NCBI GenBank assembly: GCA_002386525.1
Contig: DGIS01000018.1
Coordinates: 65,887-129,886 of the forward strand
From: Sphingobacterium sp. UBA4616
GTDB taxonomy: Bacteria > Bacteroidota > Bacteroidia > Sphingobacteriales > Sphingobacteriaceae
Direction of reading: 5' to 3'
Length of the DNA stretch: 64,000 nucleotides
The notes under the pieces are model-generated. The model had not been told where the DNA came from and did not search any database. It was given only the letters and a program-made list of their open reading frames with translations. Below are positions 45,937 through 55,909 of this stretch, piece after piece (position 1 is the stretch's first letter; every line of letters starts with the position of its first letter). The translations under genes were made by a program, and so were the position numbers.

Positions 45937-48807
45937 ATGAATTTCCGTTATCCTATTTTTATTCTTTTGCTACTGTCGACTCAGTTGTTGCGAGCACAGA
46001 CCTGGAATTCTGTACGTGCCGAAAAATTGTACCAACAGGCTGTTATAGAAATTAAATCTTCCCAACAGCATAAGGCATTAAAGTCACTGGAAGATGCAAT
46101 AAAGCTAAATCCGGCGCATATTGATGCGCAGGTTCAACTTGCTCGTATTTATATGGCCCAGAAACGCTATGATCAGTCCATTCGTACGGCACAGCTGGTA
46201 CTGCGCGCGTCGCCTGGATATGAAGATGTATATTATTATATCATTGGTTCTTATTTATCGAAAAATAGACCTGGGGAAGCCTTGCGGTACGTCGAAATGG
46301 GATTGTCGCGTTTTGCTGCCAACAAAGATTTCGGAATCAAAAAGCTCAATATATTGGATATGCTCAAGCGCTATCAGGATGGAGACTCTTGGGCGGAGGT
46401 GCTTATGCGGCGGTTTCCGACTGATCGGAACGTAAGGCTCGCCATGGCAGGGCATTATGAAGCAAAAGCGGACTGGTATAAAGGGAATAGAATGGATAAT
46501 CTGGCCAATTCTTATTATGAAAAGGCGCTCGAGCTTGCACCAAAGAATACTGATCTCATTGAAAAAATGAACAACCTTGTATCTCAGGGTGGCGACTACG
46601 ACGCTCGTATTGCCAGGGTAAATGCGCTATTGAACAGCGACAGTAAATCGTACAATGCGCTATTTCAAAAGCTCAGCCTATTACAGGAATCACATCGTTA
46701 TGCTGAGGCTTTAGATGTGCTTCGCGTGATCTTACGCTATTATCCTAAAGATAAAAAAGCCCTTGACCTCAACAATAGTTTACGAAAAGAAGCCGCTGGT
46801 TATTATCAGAATACGGATACTTATGCGCTTTACCAGTCGATTTTGGATCAGAATCCGGGAGATCGCGAAGCCTTGGAAAAGGTAGTTGGCATTGCTGCTT
46901 CTCGTGGGGAGACGACGCAGGCGCTGTATTGGGTAGACCGTGCCTTACAACGAAATATAGGTGATCGTGTACTGCTACGTCGAAAAATGGATTTCGAATA
47001 TCAGTTGCACCGTTATCAAGCCGCGGCAGATATTGCTGTTAAGCTTTATGGAAACAATAGCGATAAAGCTTTCCGGTCGGAAGCCATACAGATGATCAAC
47101 GCCTGTGGTCATTATTACCTGCAACAGCAACAAGCGGATAGCGCCATGGTTTACTATGATCGTACGCTTGGGCTGGAACCTAAGAATATGGCTGCTCTGC
47201 AAGGACGTATTTCGGCGCTCCTTGTTCAAAATAATATGGCGGAGGCCTTGCGGGAGCTGGACCAAGCGATCAGTTATTATCCCAACGATATCGATTTGCA
47301 GTTGAAAAAGGCCGGTTTTCTGGCGCAGTCCGGTAAAATACAACAAGCTGTGGCTTTAAGTGAAAAATTGTACGTCCGATATCCCGAGAATTCGAAACTT
47401 AAATCACTTTACCTGGAACAACAGTTGGCCGCAGCCAATGCCTGTATACTCGTTGAGGAGTACGGTGAAGCGGAAACGCATCTTCGCCAACTGCTGGGTG
47501 AAGATCCTGATAATAAAGAAGCCCTACACTACCTGTCTAATATTCTTGACCTTAGACGACGCTATCCGGAAGCTTTGCTCGTTGTCCAGCGGTCCCTGCA
47601 AAGTTATCCGGGTGACCGTGACTTTCTTCAGAAGAAAGCTTCTATACTCTACAACAGTGCACAGTATATGGCAGCTGCTGAGGTTGCCACCATGCTTCGG
47701 ACAGAATATCCCTACAATCAAAAATATCGTGGTATGGTACAGGACGCCTGGATGGCGGCTGGATTGGTTTTTCAAAAAAAGGCATTGGTCGATAGCGCGA
47801 TTTTCTGTTACAACCGCGTGCTGGAGGGGAACCGGACAGATTCGCTCGCCCACATGAATAAAATAGGTCTGTTGATGGGAAAAGGAGATTTTGCGTATGC
47901 CCTGCGTTGTGTGGATACGGCGTTACAGCGTTTTGAATATGCCGAACCTTTTCTACTAAAAAAGGTAATTGTACTTGATAGTTTAGGGCGATTTGCTGAG
48001 GCTGCTCAGTATGCCGACACCCTTTCCAAGCGCTTCGATCAGCGAAAACATAGGGAATATGCTGCTTTTTTGCGCAGTAAGACTATGCAGCACGCTTTTG
48101 GACTTTCTTTGCTGAACAGCTCCTTTTCGGGTGTTGATGATAATCCGGCGCCTCCTGCTTACCGTATTGCAACTTTATATTACACCCGTCGTTTGTCGCC
48201 AAAAATAAGTTATGGTGCACAGCTATTATTCACAGGAAGGCAATCGGGTACGGGAATTATGGGCGAGGGAGACCTGACATATACGGCGAGTAAATTGCTT
48301 TACTGGAAGGCTTCGATCGGTATTTCCAACAATGTGTTGCTTCCTAAATATAGGTTAGCCTACTCGCTTTACCGGCAGTTGGGAAAAGGTTTTGAAGGGG
48401 AGATTGGTACTCGTTTTCTCGAAGTTGTGGAGGTCAAAGCTTTATCCCTTGTGGCGGGTGTGAGTAAAAGTTTTGCCCCTTTTCTGCTAAATGCAAGAAT
48501 ATTTGCCATCAAGGAAGAGAAGGATTTTTACCTAGCTTTTCAGGCTGGCGCAAAATATGAGCTTACTGAGGCTGATTTATTACAGGCAAATTTTGGAATG
48601 GGAACGTCGCCTGATGACAGAAGCAGGCTTATTCTATTACCTGAATTGGGTGGTGTTATGAGCCGAAGTTTAGGGGCAGGGTATAGGCGTACGATAAACT
48701 ATCGCACTTCCTTAGGTCTCAATGGTACTTATACGAGTCAAAAAATTGGTACGGCAACATTCCGTAATCAATATGATCTACTGTTGGCTTTACAGGTGAA
48801 ATTTTAA
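45937..48807 (+). CDS. TPR-repeat protein with C-terminal outer-membrane beta-barrel (YaiO-like)
   Basis: 956 residues. Signal peptide ending LLRAQ (~21), then about 17-18 tetratricopeptide repeats (~25-735; e.g. ALKSLEDAIKLNPAHIDAQVQLARIY), then ~220 residues of alternating strands ending in ALQVKF with a terminal Phe, matching the YaiO-type barrel. The layout mirrors PgaA/BcsC, in which periplasmic TPRs guide the nascent polymer to an outer-membrane pore. It starts 6 bp after the synthase gene. A 220-residue barrel is smaller than the 16-stranded PgaA barrel, so whether it is itself the exit pore is open. Confidence 0.9.
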   Translation: MNFRYPIFILLLLSTQLLRAQTWNSVRAEKLYQQAVIEIKSSQQHKALKSLEDAIKLNPAHIDAQVQLARIYMAQKRYDQSIRTAQLVLRASPGYEDVYYYIIGSYLSKNRPGEALRYVEMGLSRFAANKDFGIKKLNILDMLKRYQDGDSWAEVLMRRFPTDRNVRLAMAGHYEAKADWYKGNRMDNLANSYYEKALELAPKNTDLIEKMNNLVSQGGDYDARIARVNALLNSDSKSYNALFQKLSLLQESHRYAEALDVLRVILRYYPKDKKALDLNNSLRKEAAGYYQNTDTYALYQSILDQNPGDREALEKVVGIAASRGETTQALYWVDRALQRNIGDRVLLRRKMDFEYQLHRYQAAADIAVKLYGNNSDKAFRSEAIQMINACGHYYLQQQQADSAMVYYDRTLGLEPKNMAALQGRISALLVQNNMAEALRELDQAISYYPNDIDLQLKKAGFLAQSGKIQQAVALSEKLYVRYPENSKLKSLYLEQQLAAANACILVEEYGEAETHLRQLLGEDPDNKEALHYLSNILDLRRRYPEALLVVQRSLQSYPGDRDFLQKKASILYNSAQYMAAAEVATMLRTEYPYNQKYRGMVQDAWMAAGLVFQKKALVDSAIFCYNRVLEGNRTDSLAHMNKIGLLMGKGDFAYALRCVDTALQRFEYAEPFLLKKVIVLDSLGRFAEAAQYADTLSKRFDQRKHREYAAFLRSKTMQHAFGLSLLNSSFSGVDDNPAPPAYRIATLYYTRRLSPKISYGAQLLFTGRQSGTGIMGEGDLTYTASKLLYWKASIGISNNVLLPKYRLAYSLYRQLGKGFEGEIGTRFLEVVEVKALSLVAGVSKSFAPFLLNARIFAIKEEKDFYLAFQAGAKYELTEADLLQANFGMGTSPDDRSRLILLPELGGVMSRSLGAGYRRTINYRTSLGLNGTYTSQKIGTATFRNQYDLLLALQVKF

Positions 48808-48827
48808 CTCTAGCCGATAATTGAACA

Positions 48828-51236
48828 ATGAATGGTACAATTTTAATTTTAGGTGCCGAAGGGTACTTGGGTTGGCCGTTGGCCATGAAAGTTGCCCTGC
48901 ATCATCCTGACCAAAAAATTATATTGCTAGATAATGGCTGGCGCAAAAGCACGGTTGCCCATCTGGGATTTGGTCCTTGGCTGCAGATTGGAGACCTTTC
49001 CAGTCGTATTGAAGCATTTGGCCGAAAGTACGGTTTAGGGAACATGTGCGGTGTGCATATTGATGTTTGTACGGATGAATTGACGGATCTGATTCGTCGC
49101 GAAAGACCGCATACGATCTATCACTTGGCTCAACAGTGTTCGGCCAGTTACTCGATGTTGGGGTTACAACAAGCGCTTTACACGATACGAAACAATGAAG
49201 AAGGTAATATGCGTCTGCTTTGGGCAGTACGTGAATATGTTCCGGAAGCGCATATCATTAAGCTTGGGTCTTTTGGCGAATATGCTAAGGGTGGGTTACC
49301 AATAGCTGAGGGGTACTTTAAGCCGGGTTATAAAGGACAGCTTGCTTCCACGCCATTGCCTTACCCCAGAGCGGCCAATGATATTTATCATGTTTCGAAA
49401 ATCAATGATTCAAATTATGTGGCAATGGCTGCACGTACCTGGGGGCTTCGTATCACCGAGGTAATGCAAGCAACAGTTTTTGGTCTGTTAACGGCAGAAA
49501 TGGATGCTTCGCCAGATCTATTTACTCGTTTTGATTATGATCCGATATTTGGGACTGTAGCCAACCGTTTTATCGCGCAGGCAGCTTCTGGGGCTCCGAT
49601 GACAGTATACGGAAGTGGAAAGCAACGTACAGGGCTGATGGCTCTGACCGATGCGGTTAACTCGCTGGCCCGATTTGTGAAAGATATTCCATCGCTGGGC
49701 GAGCACCGTGTGGTGAATCATGTTACAGAAACGCACTATTCCATTCTTGAACTTGCCCAGGATATTGGTGACATCGCTGGGGCTATGGGTTTGGATCCTG
49801 CGATTTCTTTTGTAGCTGATCTTCGGGGAGAAAGTGCTGTTAAAAAGGCTGTATATACGATTGAAACAAGCTTGCAGGGAAGTAGTTTATATCATAGCAA
49901 TTTTCCTACGGTAATTGAACAATCCATCTGTCTTTTGCAACAGTATAATAATAGGCTTCAATCGCATCATTTTACACCGCATAGATCCTGGAACGAACAT
50001 GTTTATGGGCGAAATTGTTGTTCCGAAACGCAAGGTCTGGCAAAAAAAATAGCGGATGAAGCGTATTGGGATCAGATCAGAGTGAATATATTTCCTTCGA
50101 CCAAGGTAAATCTGAATCCGGGCTGCCTGGCTACCTTGCCTCAGGATCAGCTCGAAACGATTAGTTATCAGGTCAATGGTAGTCCACTCGCTTTATATGC
50201 TTTGGGAAGGGAAGCTTTTGATTCCATACAAGATGAATGTGCGCAATTGTTTCCATCTGATGGATATCGCTGTAATGTGACTTCTAGCACATCTCAGATG
50301 ATGAATTTATTGGCATTGGCGCTTTTACGAAGACTTCGAGTGGATGGGAAGGGAAGTTTTCAGGTACTGACGAGTGAGCATGAACATCCGGGGGGGATTG
50401 GCCCCTTTGAACAATTGCCAGAATATCAGCTCACTTATGTATCTGATGTTATCCTTAATGATGCTGCGGAATTTGAGCGATTTTTGCACGAGATGAAACC
50501 AGATGTCGTTTTCTTGTCGCATGTCTATTATCCTACAGGACAACTGATGCAGGATAAGCAGCGTCTGAGCAGTATAAAAAGGGTTGTCCCGAATGCAATT
50601 CTAATTCTTGATATTGCTCAGTCATTGGGTATTCAGCAACTTCCTTTTGGGGATGCTGATGTGTTGATCGGAAGTACACATAAATGGCTACACGGTCCTT
50701 TGGGAGGAGGCTTAGCTTGGTTCAAAGAGGAATTTGCACGTTGGCTGGGCGCTTTATACTGGAATAAGCAGCATCTTTTTGAACATCCGCAAACACATGG
50801 CTTCAGTATTCCAGGGGGGCAGGATTTCTTATTGTATGAAAGGTTGAGGAAAAGTCTAAAGCGTTATGGGGAAATTGGACCAAAAGCTATTTTCGATCGT
50901 AGTACCTATCTGGCGACTTATTTTAAAAGTGAGCTTGACAGTATTCTGAACGATGCAGACATTACGCATTGTTTTAAGGGTGATGATGTATCTCCGGTCG
51001 TATGTCTGTTTTTGTCCGCTTATGATCCTTATCCGCTATACGAATTTTTGAGAAAGAAAGAAATCCATATAAAATGCATTAAGCATTGTATTATAGAGGG
51101 GCAATCTGGGCATTTGCTCCGGTTTGGAATACCTTATTATGAAAACTTGCGCCGGCTGCGCATGGTGCTTGATACGATAGCTTCTTTTGTGCACTGTGTT
51201 GTTATGGACAAGCGGGCGGAAGATTTTGTTGTTTAG
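48828..51236 (+). CDS. Fusion of UDP-sulfoquinovose-synthase-like SDR with class V PLP enzyme
   Basis: 802 residues with two enzymes in one chain. Residues 1-~385 are an extended SDR: Rossmann motif GAEGYLGW (9-16), HLAQQCSASYSM (99-110), KLGSFGEY (145-152) and Y187-H188-V-S-K191, which follow the order and wording of SQD1 UDP-sulfoquinovose synthase (from memory: KLGTMGEY, YHLSK). Residues ~415-802 are a fold-type I PLP enzyme of the class V aminotransferase/cysteine desulfurase group: TSEHEHPGG, D595 in LDIAQSLG and Schiff-base K619 in GSTHKWLHGP. Together they could make a sulfonated or aminated nucleotide sugar for the neighbouring synthase. The exact product is unknown. Spacing is 20 bp from the TPR gene. 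Confidence 0.85.
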   Translation: MNGTILILGAEGYLGWPLAMKVALHHPDQKIILLDNGWRKSTVAHLGFGPWLQIGDLSSRIEAFGRKYGLGNMCGVHIDVCTDELTDLIRRERPHTIYHLAQQCSASYSMLGLQQALYTIRNNEEGNMRLLWAVREYVPEAHIIKLGSFGEYAKGGLPIAEGYFKPGYKGQLASTPLPYPRAANDIYHVSKINDSNYVAMAARTWGLRITEVMQATVFGLLTAEMDASPDLFTRFDYDPIFGTVANRFIAQAASGAPMTVYGSGKQRTGLMALTDAVNSLARFVKDIPSLGEHRVVNHVTETHYSILELAQDIGDIAGAMGLDPAISFVADLRGESAVKKAVYTIETSLQGSSLYHSNFPTVIEQSICLLQQYNNRLQSHHFTPHRSWNEHVYGRNCCSETQGLAKKIADEAYWDQIRVNIFPSTKVNLNPGCLATLPQDQLETISYQVNGSPLALYALGREAFDSIQDECAQLFPSDGYRCNVTSSTSQMMNLLALALLRRLRVDGKGSFQVLTSEHEHPGGIGPFEQLPEYQLTYVSDVILNDAAEFERFLHEMKPDVVFLSHVYYPTGQLMQDKQRLSSIKRVVPNAILILDIAQSLGIQQLPFGDADVLIGSTHKWLHGPLGGGLAWFKEEFARWLGALYWNKQHLFEHPQTHGFSIPGGQDFLLYERLRKSLKRYGEIGPKAIFDRSTYLATYFKSELDSILNDADITHCFKGDDVSPVVCLFLSAYDPYPLYEFLRKKEIHIKCIKHCIIEGQSGHLLRFGIPYYENLRRLRMVLDTIASFVHCVVMDKRAEDFVV

Positions 51237-51247
51237 TTTAATGACAA

Positions 51248-53515
51248 ATGATGAAAGATACGAATTATAGACTGAGCTTGTTCATTGTTGTTGCTGTGTT
51301 TTTAATCAGCAGCTGTATGGCACAGCAACTGGACATTGTACGGGATAGGAAAGCTGAAACTGAAATTGTTATTTCTGAGCATCCCTCAGTTTTGGAGCGT
51401 AAAGCTGCGCAGGTACTACAGGATTATGTCAAACGAATTACTGGCGCAGAGTTAGCGATATTGTCGAGCCCTTCTGGGACGAAAAAACACGTAGTATATA
51501 TAGGGAATACTTTTTATCAGGAGGCGATGGGAAAGAAGGTTGTGCTTGGTCGGGAAGGTTTTGAAATTATTGTTCGGGAAGGTCAGATTTACCTAACAGG
51601 AGGTTCAGGGAAAGGTTTACTTTATGGTGTATATGAGCTTATTGAAAAACAGTTTGGTGCACGGAAATATGATCAAGGGCCAGCTTGGGTTCCTAAGCGG
51701 TCGAACCTGTCGCTTCCTCTGAATTTCCATTTTTGCTATGAGCCGCCACTACGTTATCGGGAATCCTATTATCCGGCTTCCGCCGACAGTGAATATCTAG
51801 ATTGGCATCATTTGCATCGATTTGAAGATTTGTGGGGCCTTTGGGGGCATTCTTTTTTTAAAATTATACCACCAGAGAAGTATTTTCGTCAACACCCTGA
51901 ATTTTTCGCTTTCACAAATGGAAAGCGTAGCGCAACGCAACTCTGCCTGACAAATCAAGGAGTGCAGAAAATTGCACTAGACTATTTTCGGCGTGCAATT
52001 GCTGATCATCCTGATGCGGTCTATTGGTCTATTGCACCAATGGATGGTAGGGGAGGCTGTACCTGTGATCGCTGTAGGAAAGTCGATCAGGAAGAGGGAG
52101 GCCCCCAAGGCACGCTGATCCGATTTGTGAATGGCGTGGCAGCCCAATTTCCGGACAAATATTTTACAACGTTAGCCTATGGCTATACTGCGGAAGCTCC
52201 CAAAATCACAAGGCCATCTTCCAATGTTTATGTGATGTTGAGTACGATAGACGCAACTCGGGAGCGGGGGTTGGGGGATAATCCAACAGCTGCATCTTTT
52301 CGGAGGCAGCTCAACGACTGGTCAAAAATTTCTTCCAATATTTTTGTGTGGGATTATACTACACAATTTACAGCATATTTAAGTCCTTTTCCGATGTACG
52401 ATCATTATCAGGGCAATATTGCCTTTATGCATCAGCATGGGGTGAAAGGTGTTTTTGAGCACGGATCAGGACATACGCTGGGTGATATGTCTGCATATGC
52501 GAGTTATGTGCAGGCTAAGAGTCTGTGGAATCCTGAGGTGGATCCGATTGAGGTTGAAAATGATTTTCTGGAGGGGTATTATGGTCTAGCTGCAAAAAGT
52601 ATTAAAAAGTATCTCAATCAGCTATTGAATGCACGAAATACGAGTCGCTCCACTCTCGATATATACGGTAACCCGATTCTTTCTCGCCGTGGATATCTAG
52701 GGCCGGAAAAGATGACAATGTATAAAGATCTTGTGGATGACGGGCGGAAAGCGGTAACTGGAGATCCGAAATTGTTAAGCCGTGTCAATTTGATTGCCTT
52801 AGGTCTGGAGTATGCATCGTTGGAGCAGGCAAAGGCGTATGGAGAGCATCCACTCGGCTTTTTAAGCAAGAAAGATGCTAATCAGTGGATGGTTAATCCC
52901 AATTGGATGAAACGGATTGATCTGTTTTTGGACAGTGCACTTCGCGGTGGAGCTATCGAGTTGGCTGAAGTTAACGGCAGCCTCGAGCAATATCGGAAGC
53001 AATGGTTAACACTATTAAATAAACCCTATCTGCCTTCCTTGCTGCAGGGTGTACATCCCTTTTTCAAACCGCTATTTTTGCAGGATTTCCCCGCTAACGG
53101 AAAAACAACATTGAATGATGGACTATCTGGTACGATCGATTACAGTTACAATTGGCTCTTGTTTGATGGCAAGGAGGTGGAGATTACTTTTCCCTTCTCG
53201 CGGGAAACACAGCCCGCGCAAGTTCATCTTAATTTTCTGTTGGATCCAGCACATTATCTTTTTCTGCCGGATGAAGTAAAGGTGGAGAGTTCAAACGATA
53301 ATGTATCTTATGGGCGCATCGGAACGCATAAGATCGATTCCAGTTTAATCCGGGAAGGTCCAAAGTGTTACCCCGTTTCATTTGGATTGAAAACGCAACC
53401 TGCACGTTTTTTAAAGGTAAAACTTTCTTTTTCACAAGAATTTCCAGCTTGGTTTGAAGGTTCTCGGCATCGTAAGCCGCTTTTTGCTATAGATGAAATT
53501 CGTGCGAGCGATTAG
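51248..53515 (+). CDS. DUF4838 lipoprotein, alpha-glucuronidase-like fold
   Basis: 755 residues. Export signal with lipobox-like LISSC at ~22-26. An N-terminal GH67-like alpha/beta domain (~35-135, AAQVLQDYVKRITGAEL) precedes a TIM-barrel DUF4838 domain (~150-460, RYRESYYPAS, WGHSFFKIIPPEKYF, a CTCDRCRK cysteine pair near 260) and a C-terminal beta region (~620-755). DUF4838 proteins are predicted glycoside hydrolases. As the last gene of the operon (11 bp after the fusion) it is the likely periplasmic or surface enzyme that trims or releases the polysaccharide. No catalytic residues can be named with confidence. Confidence 0.82.
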   Translation: MMKDTNYRLSLFIVVAVFLISSCMAQQLDIVRDRKAETEIVISEHPSVLERKAAQVLQDYVKRITGAELAILSSPSGTKKHVVYIGNTFYQEAMGKKVVLGREGFEIIVREGQIYLTGGSGKGLLYGVYELIEKQFGARKYDQGPAWVPKRSNLSLPLNFHFCYEPPLRYRESYYPASADSEYLDWHHLHRFEDLWGLWGHSFFKIIPPEKYFRQHPEFFAFTNGKRSATQLCLTNQGVQKIALDYFRRAIADHPDAVYWSIAPMDGRGGCTCDRCRKVDQEEGGPQGTLIRFVNGVAAQFPDKYFTTLAYGYTAEAPKITRPSSNVYVMLSTIDATRERGLGDNPTAASFRRQLNDWSKISSNIFVWDYTTQFTAYLSPFPMYDHYQGNIAFMHQHGVKGVFEHGSGHTLGDMSAYASYVQAKSLWNPEVDPIEVENDFLEGYYGLAAKSIKKYLNQLLNARNTSRSTLDIYGNPILSRRGYLGPEKMTMYKDLVDDGRKAVTGDPKLLSRVNLIALGLEYASLEQAKAYGEHPLGFLSKKDANQWMVNPNWMKRIDLFLDSALRGGAIELAEVNGSLEQYRKQWLTLLNKPYLPSLLQGVHPFFKPLFLQDFPANGKTTLNDGLSGTIDYSYNWLLFDGKEVEITFPFSRETQPAQVHLNFLLDPAHYLFLPDEVKVESSNDNVSYGRIGTHKIDSSLIREGPKCYPVSFGLKTQPARFLKVKLSFSQEFPAWFEGSRHRKPLFAIDEIRASD

Positions 53516-53670
53516 ATGTAGCTGGGCTAAAAATTTATTTAACCACTAAGCTAACCTAAGAAAAGCTATGATGTCATTAGGGAAAAGTTTTCTGCCGGGG
53601 TATTTTGTGTTTAGAATTTGATCAGTCGGATGTATGTAAAGGCAGGTGCTGTACAGGCGGGTGAAAAATA

Positions 53671-53696
53671 AATGGGGCGAACGCCTTCGCCCCATT
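53671..53696 (+). terminator. Hairpin after the polysaccharide operon
   Basis: Perfect 11-bp stem (AATGGGGCGAA / TTCGCCCCATT) with a CGCC loop, 155 bp after the operon. It lacks a T-run, so it may act as an mRNA 3'-end stabiliser as well as a terminator. Confidence 0.65.
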
Positions 53697-53836
53697 CTAT
53701 CCATTAATATTATCAAGTCGAACGCAAAAAAAATGACTTGATGGTGTAAATTTAAAAAAATATTGCGGAATTGCTCCTGTTAAAAAATGCTAAAATCATG
53801 TAATAATTTTCCGGGTAGTCTAAAGACTACATTTTC

Positions 53837-53869
53837 AAAAAAAAAGACGGCTAGAATTTCTAGCCGTCT
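53837..53869 (-). terminator. Intrinsic terminator of the fimbrillin-like gene
   Basis: Perfect 11-bp stem (AGACGGCTAGA / TCTAGCCGTCT, 3-base loop) followed on the minus strand by eight T, 45 bp after the stop codon at 53914. Confidence 0.9.
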
Positions 53870-53913
53870 ACATTTGGTCGCCGAAGCTCCAAAAATTATC
53901 CTGTGCTTATTTT

Positions 53914-55866
53914 TTAGTTTACACGTACGCAGCGAACATTCTTAAATGATGTACTCAATACATTTGCTCCTAATGCACTCACACCATTGAGAAGTTGTCC
54001 TGTATTGTTTGCCATATGGAACCGAGTACCTAATGAAAGAGGAACTAGGCTTAATCCCCGGCCGGCATTACCATAATATCCCCAGGTACCCGCGCCTACT
54101 AAGCCGACGATATTTGTACCTTGTTCATTTGTCCAAAGTGTAGTCGCTCTGCCGTAACTACTGAGTAAGGGGAGATTTAAGTTTGCCACTTGGAAGTTTG
54201 CAATGTCAACACTAAGATCATTCAAACCAACATTTGCTAGCCCTCCGTTTCCAAGTAGGGGCAAGATATTGACATTTGAAATCTCACCATTGTAGTAGAA
54301 GCGCAATCTATTAGAAGCGCTATTTACGTCGCCAAAGGCATTAGATCCTGAAGTAGGAGCTCCATTTGCACCAGATGCTAATGTGTATTGACCGTAATTG
54401 TATGGACTAGATGGTGTTAAAGATGAATTCGGCGCTGCAGTATTTACCAGCAAAGATGTTGTATTCGTCAATAAATTTGTAATGATGTTTAAAAGTCCAG
54501 TTGTTCCTGTTGCATCAACCACCTGGCCCAGGCCTCCTAATGCACCCGTGAGTTGATTTACTTCAATATCCCCGCGAACCATATTGGTAAAGTCTGCTTT
54601 AGCCGGTTGTTTCCATAGACCTGCGGGATATACCAAGGCGCAAGGATCACCATTATTGGTGGTGGTCGTCGCAAATTGTCCGGGAACAATACTTCCAAAA
54701 GCGAAATATCCATTAGCCCTAGCCGTCAATTGATTATTTGCATAGAATGCGTAGTTGCGACCATTGCCATTGTTGCCTCTGTAAAACAGGTTAGACCGAG
54801 CCCATTTTACAGTGCGGCCCCCGTAATTTGTGACTAATGGAGATTCCACCACGTTCAACAACAAGCGATGACTGTTTCCTAGTTGCGGTGTTACCGAAAA
54901 GGGGAAGTTAGAAGCGGTAGCAAAATAGGTGCGAGCTAGGCTTCCGTCGACATGGCTAATATTTAAATTTTGGACTTGTACATTAATTGCATTTTGAGCA
55001 GCAGTAGATACTGTATACACGTAAGCAATTTTTGCATCATTAAATGCCGGATCGATGTTTGTAAAGTTGGCGTAAGTTAACGTTGGGGTGAAGCTCGCGC
55101 CTGCTGTGATAGTTCCATCAAGCAATGCAATGCTACCTGTGGCTAAGTTTAATCCGGTAACATTAACTGTAGGATTACCTGTGATATTACCAAAAACCCC
55201 TTTGGTGTTCAATTCAATTCCAATGCGTGAAAACTTATGGCTGAATTGGATATTGATGTTTGAATTTGTCGCCAGATTTACTGTTCCGGAAGCATAAAGC
55301 ACATCTTTATTTTGTGCAAGGGCAATCGATCCATTTGTTGGTGTAAGTGCAGGTTGATCGTTATCTGAAGTGTTGTAAGAAAGGGCTATCCATGTGTAAG
55401 ATGTGGCGGGATTAAGCCCTTCGATAGTACCTGCTGTACCTGCTACCAGCTGTTTGGCGGTAACCAGTGTTGTTCCCGAATAGATATAGACAACATATTT
55501 TGTACCTGATACCATATTTTCAGTAACGCCAGGGGCGACATCCGCGGCTAATCCGCCAGATCGCTTTACCGCTATCGCATCGTTGGTAATGGTTGGTAAA
55601 TTGTTGTCAGTGGAAACAACCATGTCTACATCGGAAAATGAATGGATTTTGCTCGTCGTTGTGCTCGGTTTCGCCGAGCCAACTTTCACTGTGCCATCAT
55701 TTCCGCTGGTTTTGATGCCTCCCACCGCGACAGTGAGGACATTTGTTTTGTTGTCGACATTTTCAGTCTTGTTGTCCTTGGAGCAACTCGTGATTAATGT
55801 ACCGGGGATTGCTAGCATTGCCATCGCAACAACCCAGTGAGCTCTTTTAGTCAGATGAAATCTCAT
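53914..55866 (-). CDS. Fimbrillin-like surface lipoprotein
   Basis: 650 residues, lipobox LITSC (Cys28), then a Ser/Thr/Asn/Gly-rich all-beta protein. The first half (~35-350) has the DKTNVLTVAVGG and SHKFSRIGIEL strands typical of fimbrillin-family (FimA/Mfa-like) proteins, and the C-terminus FKNVRCVRVN matches the ending of Bacteroidota FISUMP-type surface domains. Likely a cell-surface adhesin or pilus-like subunit. It is preceded by a 55-residue peptide gene 43 bp upstream on the same strand. Subunit or tip role cannot be told. Confidence 0.75.
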   Translation of the reverse strand: MRFHLTKRAHWVVAMAMLAIPGTLITSCSKDNKTENVDNKTNVLTVAVGGIKTSGNDGTVKVGSAKPSTTTSKIHSFSDVDMVVSTDNNLPTITNDAIAVKRSGGLAADVAPGVTENMVSGTKYVVYIYSGTTLVTAKQLVAGTAGTIEGLNPATSYTWIALSYNTSDNDQPALTPTNGSIALAQNKDVLYASGTVNLATNSNINIQFSHKFSRIGIELNTKGVFGNITGNPTVNVTGLNLATGSIALLDGTITAGASFTPTLTYANFTNIDPAFNDAKIAYVYTVSTAAQNAINVQVQNLNISHVDGSLARTYFATASNFPFSVTPQLGNSHRLLLNVVESPLVTNYGGRTVKWARSNLFYRGNNGNGRNYAFYANNQLTARANGYFAFGSIVPGQFATTTTNNGDPCALVYPAGLWKQPAKADFTNMVRGDIEVNQLTGALGGLGQVVDATGTTGLLNIITNLLTNTTSLLVNTAAPNSSLTPSSPYNYGQYTLASGANGAPTSGSNAFGDVNSASNRLRFYYNGEISNVNILPLLGNGGLANVGLNDLSVDIANFQVANLNLPLLSSYGRATTLWTNEQGTNIVGLVGAGTWGYYGNAGRGLSLVPLSLGTRFHMANNTGQLLNGVSALGANVLSTSFKNVRCVRVN

Positions 55867-55909
55867 TTTAGTGCTTTTTCGTGTTGTTAAGTAATGTGAT
55901 GATCATACG

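Larger units (their letters stand above)
53516..53913. other. Intergenic region with two hairpins
   Basis: 398 bp between the convergent DUF4838 and fimbrillin-like genes. It holds one hairpin for each, listed separately, and no reading frame of note. Confidence 0.5.
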
